Assembly: GCA_963811055.1 (NCBI GenBank)
Contig: CAWEPQ010000001.1
Span: forward strand, 372,001-436,000
DNA: 64,000 nt
Origin: JACVRW01 sp963811055
Lineage (GTDB): Bacteria > Actinomycetota > Thermoleophilia > Solirubrobacterales > Thermoleophilaceae
Direction: 5' to 3'
A program made the translations under genes and the position numbers. This document shows, piece after piece, positions 54,922 through 62,961 of this stretch (its first letter is position 1; each line of letters begins with the position of its first letter). A model generated the notes under the pieces. The model was not told where the DNA came from. It did not search any database and saw only the letters and a program-made list of their open reading frames with translations.

Positions 54922-55862
54922 TGGAAGCCGCAACCACCACAGCAGGCGCGCGCGCCGTCCCCAGGTTGGGGGCGGCGCGCCGCCGCTATGGCGAGGATCT
55001 GATCAAGGGACTCCTGATCCTCGCCACGCTGCTCTCGATCCTCACGACGACGGGCATCGTGATCGCGCTGCTCGTGCCCACCGTCCAGTTCTTCGGCGAG
55101 GTGGGCCTGTGGGAGTTCCTCGGGGGCAGCAAGTGGACGCCGCTGTTCGAGCCGCCGAGCTACGGCGTTCTCCCGCTCGTGGTGGGGACCTTCCTGACCA
55201 CGGGCATAGCGATGCTCGTGGCCACCCCGCTCGGGCTCGGTGCCGCCATCTACCTGAGCGAGTACGCCCGTCCGCGCGTCCGCAAGTCGATCAAGCCCGC
55301 GCTCGAGATCCTCGCCGGCGTCCCGACGATCGTGTTCGGGTACTTCGCGCTCACGTTCTTCACGCCGGAGATCCTGCGTGACCTCCTCAGCGTGAAGGTC
55401 AACATCTACAACGTGCTCGCCGCCGGCGTGGTGATGGGCTTCATGATCGTGCCGACGGTGGCCTCGGTGGCCGAGGACGCGATGTCCTCGGTGCCCCAGT
55501 CACTCCGAGAGGGCGCCTTCGGGCTCGGGGCGTCGAAGCTTCACGTGTCGCTGCGGGTGGTGTTCCCGGCGGCCCTCTCCGGAATCGTCGCCGCGATCGT
55601 GCTCGGGGTCTCGCGCGCGATCGGCGAGACCATGATCGTGCTGATCGCCGCGGGCCAGATCGCCAGCAACGCGCTCGACCCGCGTGACCCGCACTATTCG
55701 CTCGCCTCGTTCATCGGTGCCACGGCCAAGGGCGACATCGCGACGGGCACCACCGAGTACAAGACCATCTTCGCCGTGGGGATGCTGCTGTTCGTGCTCA
55801 CGCTCGTCATGAACCTCATCTCCATCCGCTTCGTGCGGAAGTACCGGCAGGTGTACGAGTGA
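54921..55862 (+). CDS. pstC: PstC, phosphate ABC transporter permease
   Basis: This 313-aa permease has about six TM helices. The ABC-coupling EAA-like loop is VPQSLREGAFGLGASKLHVSLRVVFPA, and the family-typical PTIVFGYFALTFF and VSRAIGETMIVLIAAG segments are present. The ATG shares its A with the last base of the pstS stop. Its 3' end overlaps the pstA GTG by 4 bases. Confidence 0.97.
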   Translation: MEAATTTAGARAVPRLGAARRRYGEDLIKGLLILATLLSILTTTGIVIALLVPTVQFFGEVGLWEFLGGSKWTPLFEPPSYGVLPLVVGTFLTTGIAMLVATPLGLGAAIYLSEYARPRVRKSIKPALEILAGVPTIVFGYFALTFFTPEILRDLLSVKVNIYNVLAAGVVMGFMIVPTVASVAEDAMSSVPQSLREGAFGLGASKLHVSLRVVFPAALSGIVAAIVLGVSRAIGETMIVLIAAGQIASNALDPRDPHYSLASFIGATAKGDIATGTTEYKTIFAVGMLLFVLTLVMNLISIRFVRKYRQVYE

Positions 55863-56749
55863 GCGCGCACGGGCAGGCCATCGGCAAGGCCCCGGCCTCC
55901 CAGCGCGTCAAGAACCGGGGGTTCCAGGCGCTGCTGCTCAGCTGCCTCGGAATCTCGGTGCTCCTGCTGGGCGTGCTCCTCTACGACGTGGTCAAGGACG
56001 GTGCGTCGCACCTCACCTGGGACTACGTCACGAGCTTCGGCTCGATCAGCGCCGAGAAGGCCGGCGCCAAGGCGGCGATCTGGGGCACCGTCTCGATCAT
56101 GATCGTCTGCGCCGTCTTCATCGTGCCCGTGGGCGTGGCCACGGCGATCTACCTCGAGGAGTACGCGGACAACACCCGCTGGTGGAACCGCGCGATCGAG
56201 GTGAACATCCAGAACCTGGCCGCGGTCCCGTCGATCGTCTACGGGATCCTCGGACTGGCGTTCCTGGTCCGCGGACCGCTGGCGCTCGGGCCGGTGGTGC
56301 TGGCCGGCGGGCTCACCCTGGGCCTGCTGGTGCTTCCCGTGGTCATCATCGCCGCCCGCGAGGCGATCAGGGCCGTGCCGCCCTCGATCAGAGAGGGCTC
56401 GCTGGCGCTGGGAGCCACCCAGTGGCAGACGATCAGGCGGCAGGTGCTGCCCGCCTCCATCCCGGGGGTGGCCACCGGCGTGATCCTCGCTCTGTCGCGA
56501 GCGATCGGGGAGACCGCGCCGCTGATCGTGATCGGCGCGGCCACGGTGATCGCCTTCAACCCCGACGGCCTCGACTCCAGATTCACGGCGCTGCCGATCC
56601 AGATCTTCGACTGGATCTCCCGTGCCTCGAACGACGTGAACAACTACAAGCCGCTCGCCGCGGCGGGGATCCTGCTTCTCATGATCCTGCTGCTCCTCAT
56701 GAACAGCGTGGCGATCTGGCTACGAAATCGCTACGAGCAAAAGTGGTAG
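55859..56749 (+). CDS. pstA: PstA, phosphate ABC transporter permease
   Basis: This 296-aa protein has about six TM helices and the coupling loop VPPSIREGSLALGATQWQTIRRQVLPA. AVPSIVYGILGLAF and LSRAIGETAPLIVIGAATV are typical of PstA. GTG 55859 overlaps the pstC stop. It pairs with PstC to form the phosphate channel. The next gene, pstB, starts 10 bases after the stop. Confidence 0.97.
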   Translation: MSAHGQAIGKAPASQRVKNRGFQALLLSCLGISVLLLGVLLYDVVKDGASHLTWDYVTSFGSISAEKAGAKAAIWGTVSIMIVCAVFIVPVGVATAIYLEEYADNTRWWNRAIEVNIQNLAAVPSIVYGILGLAFLVRGPLALGPVVLAGGLTLGLLVLPVVIIAAREAIRAVPPSIREGSLALGATQWQTIRRQVLPASIPGVATGVILALSRAIGETAPLIVIGAATVIAFNPDGLDSRFTALPIQIFDWISRASNDVNNYKPLAAAGILLLMILLLLMNSVAIWLRNRYEQKW

Positions 56750-56759
56750 GAGACGAACA

Positions 56760-57641
56760 ATGGTGGAGCGCGTGACCGAACGTGACGTACAGATACCCGA
56801 CCAGGGCGCGCGCTTCGCGAAGCGCGAGGGGGCGGCGGCACCGGTGACGCCCGGCTCGCCCCGCCAGGCCATCTTCGAGCTCGACAAGGTCACGGTGAGC
56901 TACGGACCGAAGCCGGCCGTGCGCGACGTGACGTTCGACGTCGGCATGAACGAGATCACGGCCCTCATCGGGCCGTCCGGCTGTGGCAAGTCCACGCTGA
57001 TCCGCTGCCTCAACCGCATGAACGACCTGATCGTGGGAGCGACCGTCGAGGGCAAGGTGCTCTACCACGGCGAGGACCTCTACGCGTCCGGCGTGGACGC
57101 CGTGGAGGTGCGCAAGCGCATCGGCATGGTCTTCCAGAAGCCCAACCCGTTCCCCAAGTCGATCTTCGACAACATCGCCTTCGGCCCGCGGGTGCTGGGC
57201 CGCAAGGAGAACCTCGAGGAGACCGTGGAGCGAGCCCTGATCCATGCGGCGCTCTGGGATGAGGTGAAGGACCGCCTGAAGACCAACGCCTTCGGGATGT
57301 CCGGCGGCCAGCAGCAGCGGCTCTGCATCGCGCGCTGCCTGGCGGTCAACCCGGACGTGATCCTCATGGACGAGCCCTGTTCGGCGCTCGACCCGATCTC
57401 CACCGGAAAGATCGAGGACCTGATGATGGAGCTGAAGAAGGACTACTCGATCGTGATCGTCACGCACAACATGCAGCAGGCGGCGCGGGTGTCCGACAAG
57501 ACCGCGTTCTTCACGGTCGAGCTCAACGAGGACGAGGACCACCGCACCGGGCGTGTGGTCGAGTTCGACGACACGGAGAAGATCTTCACCAACCCGTCCG
57601 ACTCGCGAACCGAGGCGTACGTGACCGGGAAGGTGGGCTAG
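56760..57641 (+). CDS. pstB: PstB, phosphate ABC transporter ATPase
   Basis: This 293-aa ATPase has Walker A GPSGCGKST, Q-loop VFQKPNPFPKSIFDN, signature MSGGQQQRLCIARCLA, Walker B VILMDEPCSALDP and switch His in IVTHNMQQAAR. An N-terminal ~35-residue polar extension precedes the ABC domain. AGGAGA lies 8 bases before the ATG. It powers phosphate import with PstSCA. Confidence 0.98.
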   Translation: MVERVTERDVQIPDQGARFAKREGAAAPVTPGSPRQAIFELDKVTVSYGPKPAVRDVTFDVGMNEITALIGPSGCGKSTLIRCLNRMNDLIVGATVEGKVLYHGEDLYASGVDAVEVRKRIGMVFQKPNPFPKSIFDNIAFGPRVLGRKENLEETVERALIHAALWDEVKDRLKTNAFGMSGGQQQRLCIARCLAVNPDVILMDEPCSALDPISTGKIEDLMMELKKDYSIVIVTHNMQQAARVSDKTAFFTVELNEDEDHRTGRVVEFDDTEKIFTNPSDSRTEAYVTGKVG

Positions 57642-57647
57642 GTCATC

Positions 57648-58352
57648 ATGGGCGATACCACGCGCTCTCACTTCCAAGAAGAACTGGCCGACCTCGAGCG
57701 GCAGGGCCTCGGCGGGCTCGACATGGTCACCACCGCGCTCGACCGCGCGCTCGAGACGGTCCAGCACCAGGACGTCGAGCTGGCGAGCATGGTGATCGCC
57801 GACGACGACCGCATCGACGGTCGCTACCTCGAGGTGCACCAGGGCATCCTCTCCCTGCTCGCGCTCCAGGCCCCGGTGGCGGGTGACCTGCGCCTGGTGG
57901 CCGCGCTCCTGCACGTGATCAAGCACGTCGAGCGCATGGGCGACCAGTGCGTGAACATCGCGAAGCTCGTACCGCTGGCGGGCCACCAGCCGCCGGCGGA
58001 CGAGGAGATGCTGGCCATCATCAAGCGGATGGGCACGCAGGCGCGTCAGCTGGTGGTGCAGGCCGGACAGGCGTTCGCGGGCCGTGACGTGGGGCTCGCT
58101 CAGGACCTCGTGCGCCAGGACGACGTGATCGACGCGCTCAACCGCCAGGTGTTCACGCTGGCGCTGGAGCTCGGCGACGACGCCGATAGGCGAGAATGGG
58201 CGATGCACATGATGCTCGTGGCCCGCTGCATCGAACGCATCGGAGACAACGCCGTCGATATCGGCGAGCAGACCGCGTTCGTGGTCACGGGCCTTTTCCG
58301 CGAGTTCGAGGATGCGTCGCACCCCGAGCTGGCACCCCACCCGCTGGCTTGA
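57648..58352 (+). CDS. phoU: PhoU, phosphate-signalling regulator
   Basis: This 234-aa all-helical protein has two PhoU repeats. Metal-binding-type motifs are VIKHVERMGDQCVNIAK and ARCIERIGDNAVDIGEQ. It links Pst transport to the sensor kinase and adjusts phosphate uptake. The ATG is 6 bases after the pstB stop. The 3' end overlaps the ppx TTG start by 4 bases (TTGA). Confidence 0.97.
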   Translation: MGDTTRSHFQEELADLERQGLGGLDMVTTALDRALETVQHQDVELASMVIADDDRIDGRYLEVHQGILSLLALQAPVAGDLRLVAALLHVIKHVERMGDQCVNIAKLVPLAGHQPPADEEMLAIIKRMGTQARQLVVQAGQAFAGRDVGLAQDLVRQDDVIDALNRQVFTLALELGDDADRREWAMHMMLVARCIERIGDNAVDIGEQTAFVVTGLFREFEDASHPELAPHPLA

Positions 58353-59236
58353 TCTGCGCCTGCATCGACATCGGCAGCAACACCACGAGGCTGCTGGTGG
58401 CGGATGCGGAGAGCGGACAGCTGCGCGAGCTGGTCAACCAGCGGGCCTTCACGCGCATCGGCAAGAGCCTGCGCAACGGCGACGGCACCATCCCGGCGGA
58501 GAAGATCGAGGAGACCGCCGACGTGGTCCGCACACAGGCCAACGTGGCGCGCGAGGTCGGGGCCGAGCGGCTGGTGGCGGTGGCCACGGCGGCCATCCGC
58601 ACGGCGTCCAACCGCAAGGAGCTCTGCAAGGCCGTGTCGGAGGCGGGCGGCATGGAGCTCAGCGTGCTCTCCGGCGAGGAGGAGGCGCGGCTCGCCTTCG
58701 TGGGAGCCACGCGCACCCTGCTCCAGCGTCCCGAGGGCACCATCGCGGTGCTCGATGTGGGCGGCGGGTCGAGCGAGATCGCGATCGGCGAGCCCGACGG
58801 CAAGATGGGCTGGTCGGCCTCGTTCCGGATCGGCTCCGGGTTCCTCGCCGACTCCTACCTGCGCTCCGACCCGCCCTCCGTCGACGAGCTGGAGAAGGTG
58901 CGCCGGCATGTGGACGGGGCCTTCGAGGGCCTCGAGCCGCCACCGGCCGACAGCGCCGTGGCGGTGGGCGGCACGGCCACGTCGCTGCGCCGCCTGGTGG
59001 GCGCCGAGCTGTCCCATGAGACCCTGGAGCGCGGCATCCGCGTGCTGTCCACCACTTCCATCGACGACGTGGCGGCGAGGTTCGAGCTCGACGCCGAGCG
59101 CGTGCGCCTGCTGCCGGCCGGCATCCTCGTGCTCGAGGCGATGTCCGACCTGCTCGAGCTGCCGCTCCGCATCGCGCGCGGGGGCCTGCGCGAGGGCGTG
59201 CTGCTCGAGCTGGTGGAGGGCAGGAAGCTTGCCTAG
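58349..59236 (+). CDS. ppx: Ppx/GppA-family exopolyphosphatase
   Basis: This 295-aa ASKHA-fold phosphatase has CIDIGSNTTRLLVAD (phosphate 1), ATAAIRTASN, LSGEEEARLAFVGA and VLDVGGGSSEIAIG (phosphate 2). The short length matches actinobacterial Ppx1-type enzymes without the C-terminal HD domain. The start TTG 58349 overlaps the phoU stop, so polyphosphate or (p)ppGpp breakdown is coupled to phosphate signalling. It ends at CTAG shared with the converging sixA gene. Confidence 0.93.
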   Translation: MICACIDIGSNTTRLLVADAESGQLRELVNQRAFTRIGKSLRNGDGTIPAEKIEETADVVRTQANVAREVGAERLVAVATAAIRTASNRKELCKAVSEAGGMELSVLSGEEEARLAFVGATRTLLQRPEGTIAVLDVGGGSSEIAIGEPDGKMGWSASFRIGSGFLADSYLRSDPPSVDELEKVRRHVDGAFEGLEPPPADSAVAVGGTATSLRRLVGAELSHETLERGIRVLSTTSIDDVAARFELDAERVRLLPAGILVLEAMSDLLELPLRIARGGLREGVLLELVEGRKLA

Positions 59237-59682
59237 GAGACCGGCGACCGCGCGGCTATCGCCGCCAGCTCCGAGGGGCGGAGGAGCACCTTGAGCTCGC
59301 CGCGGTCCACACCCGCCAGGCCGCCCTTCTTCATCCGTACCTGCGCGCCGGTGAGGGAGTGCACGGCCGACGAGAAGTCGGGATCGTGGCCCACGAGGAT
59401 CACGTCGTCGCCCAGCCCCGCCACCAGCTCATCGGCGTGGAACGGGCCGCCCGCCAGCTTCGGCTCGTGCTGCGGCACCACCGTGCCGAGCTCCTCGCAG
59501 GCGAGCCGTGCCGTATCGGCCGCGCGCACCTTCGGGCTGGTCAGGCAGGCGCCGGGCTTCACACCCAACGCCTTGAGCGCGGCGCCCGCCGCGCGCGACT
59601 GCTCGCGGCCCTTGTCGGTGAGCGGGCGCTCGGCGTCCGGGGAGCCGTCTGCGGCCTCTCCGTGCCTCAGTAACCAAATCAT
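59233..59682 (-). CDS. sixA: SixA-type histidine phosphatase (RHG family)
   Basis: This 149-aa phosphoglycerate-mutase-fold protein has catalytic LLRHGEA, SPKVRAADTA with its Arg, and the second His in ILVGHDPDFSS. SixA-like proteins remove phosphate from phospho-His or small phosphocompounds. ATG 59682 faces ppk at 59706 with 23 bases between start codons. The position between ppx and ppk suggests a link to phosphate or polyphosphate signalling. Confidence 0.9.
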   Translation of the reverse strand: MIWLLRHGEAADGSPDAERPLTDKGREQSRAAGAALKALGVKPGACLTSPKVRAADTARLACEELGTVVPQHEPKLAGGPFHADELVAGLGDDVILVGHDPDFSSAVHSLTGAQVRMKKGGLAGVDRGELKVLLRPSELAAIAARSPVS

Positions 59683-59705
59683 CCATCTGGACGATAATCA
59701 CTGAG

Positions 59706-61808
59706 ATGGAACTAGGCGTAGAAACCGTAGACGCACGGACCGACACGCCTGAGCTCGGGTCAAGGGAGCTCTACTTCAACCGCGAGCTGTCCTGGCTCCA
59801 GTTCAACGAGCGCGTGCTGGAGCTCGCCGAGGACGAGAGCATCCCGCTGCTCGAGCGGGTGAAGTTCCTGGCCATCTACGCCTCCAACCTGGACGAGTTC
59901 TACATGGTGCGCGTGGCGGGCCTGCACGACCAGGTGGACGCCGGGATCGACGACCGCAAGGCGGACGGCCTGTCGCCGTCGGAGACCATCGAGCGTGTGG
60001 CCGAGCGCGGCCGGGAGCTCGGGCGCCGCCACTCGCGCCAGTGGGAGGAGAGCATCCGCCCCGCCCTGGCCGAGCAGGGGATCCGCGTGACGGACATCAC
60101 CGACTGCGACGCGAGCGAGCTCGAGATCGTGGACCGGCTGTTCGACGAGCAGATATTCCCCGTGCTCACGCCGCTCGCCGTGGGGCCGGGGCGGCCCTTC
60201 CCGTACATCTCCAACCTCTCGCTCTCGATCGCCGTCTGGCTGCGCGACCCGGTGGGCGGCGACGAGCTCTTCGCCAGAGTGAAGGTCCCGAAGGAGGTCC
60301 TTCCGCGGCTGCTGCCGATCGGCGATCTGGAGTTCGTGCCGCTGGAGTCGGTGATCGCACGCCGGCTCGGCGACCTGTTCCCGGGGATGGAGGTGGTGCG
60401 CCACGCCTTCTTCCGGGTCACGCGCGACGCGGACTTCACCGTGTCGGACGAAGCCGACGACCTTCTCAGGGCGGTTGAGGACGAGCTGCGCCGCCGCCGC
60501 TTCGGCGAGGCGGTGCGCCTCGAGGTGTCGCGGGACATGGATCCGCGCATGCGGGAGTACCTGATCGAGCAGCTGGCCATCGACGAGCCCCAGGTGGCGG
60601 ACGTGGAGGGGCTGCTCGACCTGGAGGACCTCTGGTCGCTCTACGACCTCGACGGCCACCGCGAGCTGCGCGATCCTCCCTGGCAGCCGGTGCCCAAGCC
60701 CGAGCCGGGGGAGGACGGGCGGGCGGACATCTTCGCGGCGATGCGGGCGGGCGACCTGCTCGTGCACCACCCGTACCACTCGTTCGCCGGAAGCGTGGAG
60801 CGCTTCGTGCAGCAGGCGGTGGCGGACCCCGACGTGCTCGCGGTGAAGATGACCGTGTACCGCACCTCGGACGACTCGGGCCTCGTGCCGTCCCTGATCG
60901 AGGCGGCCGAGCGCGGCAAGCAGACGGTGTGCCTCGTGGAGCTCAAGGCACGCTTCGACGAGCGCCGGAACATCGGCTGGGCGCGCTCGCTGGAAGAGGC
61001 GGGCGCCCACGTGGTTCACGGCCTGCCCGGCCTCAAGACGCACGCCAAGTCGCTGCTGGTGGTCCGCCGTGAGAGCGGCGGCCTGCGCCACTACGTGCAC
61101 ATCGGAACCGGCAACTACCACGCCAAGACCGCCCGGCTGTACGAGGACTTCGGGCTGTTCACCTGCGACCCGGAGCTGACCGCGGACGTGGCCGAGCTCT
61201 TCAACGCCCTCACCGGCGCGGCGCGCTCCCCCGACTACCGCAAGGCGATCGTGGCCCCGGACCACATGAGGGACTGGTTCCTCGAGGAGGTCCGCAAGAC
61301 CATCGAGGCGCGCCTGGCCGGACAGGAGGCGCGGATCGTGCTGAAGATGAACTCGCTGGTGGATGCCCGCTCGATCCGCGCCCTCTACGTGGCCTCACAG
61401 GCCGGCGTGCAGGTGGACCTGAACATGCGCGGCATCTGCTGCCTGCGTCCGGGCGTGCCTGGGGTGTCCGACAACATCCGGGTGGTCTCGGTGGTGGGCC
61501 GCTTCCTCGAGCACTCGCGGATCTACGGCTTCGTGCGCGGCGACGAGCGGCGCTACTGGATGGGCTCGGGCGACCTCATGCCGCGGAACCTCGACACGCG
61601 GGTGGAGCTGCTCGCGCCGGTGGAGGACGAGGCGCTCCGCGCCGAGATAGAGGACACGCTCGAGCGCTGCCTGGCGGACGACACGTTCGCGTGGGAGCTC
61701 GACGCCGCCGGCAGCTGGACACGCCGCGTCGGGCGCACCCGCTCGGTGCATCGCGAGCTGATGGAGCGGGCCACGTCGGCCGTGGCCTCGGCGCCTCCGA
61801 GCGCCTAG
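59706..61808 (+). CDS. ppk: Polyphosphate kinase PPK1
   Basis: This 700-aa enzyme has an N-terminal helical domain (SRELYFNRELSWLQFNERVL) and the catalytic half. The latter includes HPYHSFAGSVERFVQQA, the phospho-His loop GLKTHAKSLLVVRR, HIGTGNYHAKTARLYEDFGL and MPRNLDTRVELLAPV. It makes polyphosphate from ATP. Start ATG 59706 lies 23 bases from the divergent sixA start, with GATAAT (59693-59698) just upstream as a possible -10, so the mRNA leader is very short. The stop shares CTAG with the converging GH3 gene. Confidence 0.97.
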   Translation: MELGVETVDARTDTPELGSRELYFNRELSWLQFNERVLELAEDESIPLLERVKFLAIYASNLDEFYMVRVAGLHDQVDAGIDDRKADGLSPSETIERVAERGRELGRRHSRQWEESIRPALAEQGIRVTDITDCDASELEIVDRLFDEQIFPVLTPLAVGPGRPFPYISNLSLSIAVWLRDPVGGDELFARVKVPKEVLPRLLPIGDLEFVPLESVIARRLGDLFPGMEVVRHAFFRVTRDADFTVSDEADDLLRAVEDELRRRRFGEAVRLEVSRDMDPRMREYLIEQLAIDEPQVADVEGLLDLEDLWSLYDLDGHRELRDPPWQPVPKPEPGEDGRADIFAAMRAGDLLVHHPYHSFAGSVERFVQQAVADPDVLAVKMTVYRTSDDSGLVPSLIEAAERGKQTVCLVELKARFDERRNIGWARSLEEAGAHVVHGLPGLKTHAKSLLVVRRESGGLRHYVHIGTGNYHAKTARLYEDFGLFTCDPELTADVAELFNALTGAARSPDYRKAIVAPDHMRDWFLEEVRKTIEARLAGQEARIVLKMNSLVDARSIRALYVASQAGVQVDLNMRGICCLRPGVPGVSDNIRVVSVVGRFLEHSRIYGFVRGDERRYWMGSGDLMPRNLDTRVELLAPVEDEALRAEIEDTLERCLADDTFAWELDAAGSWTRRVGRTRSVHRELMERATSAVASAPPSA

Positions 61809-62953
61809 GTCCCAGCCGCGGGCGGGCGTAGTCCGAGAAGCCGCTTGAGCGCGAGCACGCGCGCCGCGGACTCGCGTACCCGCCGGCGCAGCTCGGGCGA
61901 GCGTCGTGCGCGGGCGAGCAGACGCGGGAACACGTCGTTCCAGCTCGCAGAGCCGGTCATCAGGATCAGGTCGGCCCCGGCCCGCACGGAGCGCTCCGCG
62001 GCCACCGCCACGCCCGAGCGCGCCAGCACGGCCGCCGCCTCGAGGCTGTCCGTCACGATCACGCCGCGGTAGCCGAGCTCGCCGCGGAGCAGATCGCCGA
62101 CCACGGCCGGCGACTGCGAGGCGATTCGCCGGCCGTCCAGCCCGGGGTAGAGCGCGTGAGAGAGCATCACGAGCGGCACGCGGGCGCGGACCGCCGCGCG
62201 GAACGGCGGCAGCTCGCGCTCCTGGAGACCGTCCCGCGACGCGTCGATCGTGACCGCGCCGTCGTCGGTGTTCACCCCGGCCGCGCCAAGACCGGGGAAG
62301 TGCTTGGCGGTCGCGGCCACGCCCCCTTTGGTGAGGCCTGCCACCGCCGCTGCCGTGCTCGCCCCCACCTCGGCCGGACCGCCCGCGAAGGTCCGGCCGC
62401 CGAGCGCGGCACCGGCGGTGGCCACGTCCGCCACCGGCGCCAGGTTCACGTTCACGCCGAGGTCACTCAGGCGGCCGCCCGCGTCGCGGGCCAGCGCGCG
62501 CACTCGGGCGGGACTCCCCTGCGCGGGCTGTCCCGGCTCTGGTCCGGCGAACGGCACGGTGCGCACCTCGCCGCCCTCCTGATCCACCGCCACGAGCGCC
62601 CCTCCACGAGCCGCCCTCTGCACGGCCCCGGTGAGCGAGCGCCACCCGCCCGCCGTTGTCGCGTTGCCGCCGAACAGGATCACGCCCGCCGTCTCGCCGG
62701 AGCGCAGCCGCCGCCTCATGTAGGCCGGCACGCTCGTGCCGTCGAAGCTCGACACCAGCAGCTGGCCGACCTGCTCGCGAAGCGTGAGGGCGTCCACCGC
62801 GTGCTGCGCGGCCACGCGCGGGGGCGGCGGCTCATCCGGCGGGGACGGGTCCGAACCGGCACCGATCGTGATCCCCACCGCCAGCGCGAGCACGCCCGCC
62901 ACGGCGAGCGCGAACAGCCGGCGCCGTGCGGCGGGGTCGCGGGACAGGCGCAC
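61805..62953 (-). CDS. GH3 glycosidase, NagZ-like (beta-N-acetylhexosaminidase)
   Basis: This 382-aa protein has an N-terminal membrane anchor or signal (LFALAVAGVLALAVGITIGAG) and a GH3 barrel with VAVDQEGGEVRT. The acid/base loop is KHFPGLGAAGVNTDDG and the nucleophile Asp is in VIVTDSLEAAAV. NagZ-type enzymes cleave GlcNAc from muropeptides or glycans. Unlike cytosolic NagZ, this one is exported, as in several Gram-positive bacteria. The stop is shared with ppk (CTAG). Confidence 0.9.
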   Translation of the reverse strand: MRLSRDPAARRRLFALAVAGVLALAVGITIGAGSDPSPPDEPPPPRVAAQHAVDALTLREQVGQLLVSSFDGTSVPAYMRRRLRSGETAGVILFGGNATTAGGWRSLTGAVQRAARGGALVAVDQEGGEVRTVPFAGPEPGQPAQGSPARVRALARDAGGRLSDLGVNVNLAPVADVATAGAALGGRTFAGGPAEVGASTAAAVAGLTKGGVAATAKHFPGLGAAGVNTDDGAVTIDASRDGLQERELPPFRAAVRARVPLVMLSHALYPGLDGRRIASQSPAVVGDLLRGELGYRGVIVTDSLEAAAVLARSGVAVAAERSVRAGADLILMTGSASWNDVFPRLLARARRSPELRRRVRESAARVLALKRLLGLRPPAAGT

Positions 62954-62961
62954 GCGGCCTC

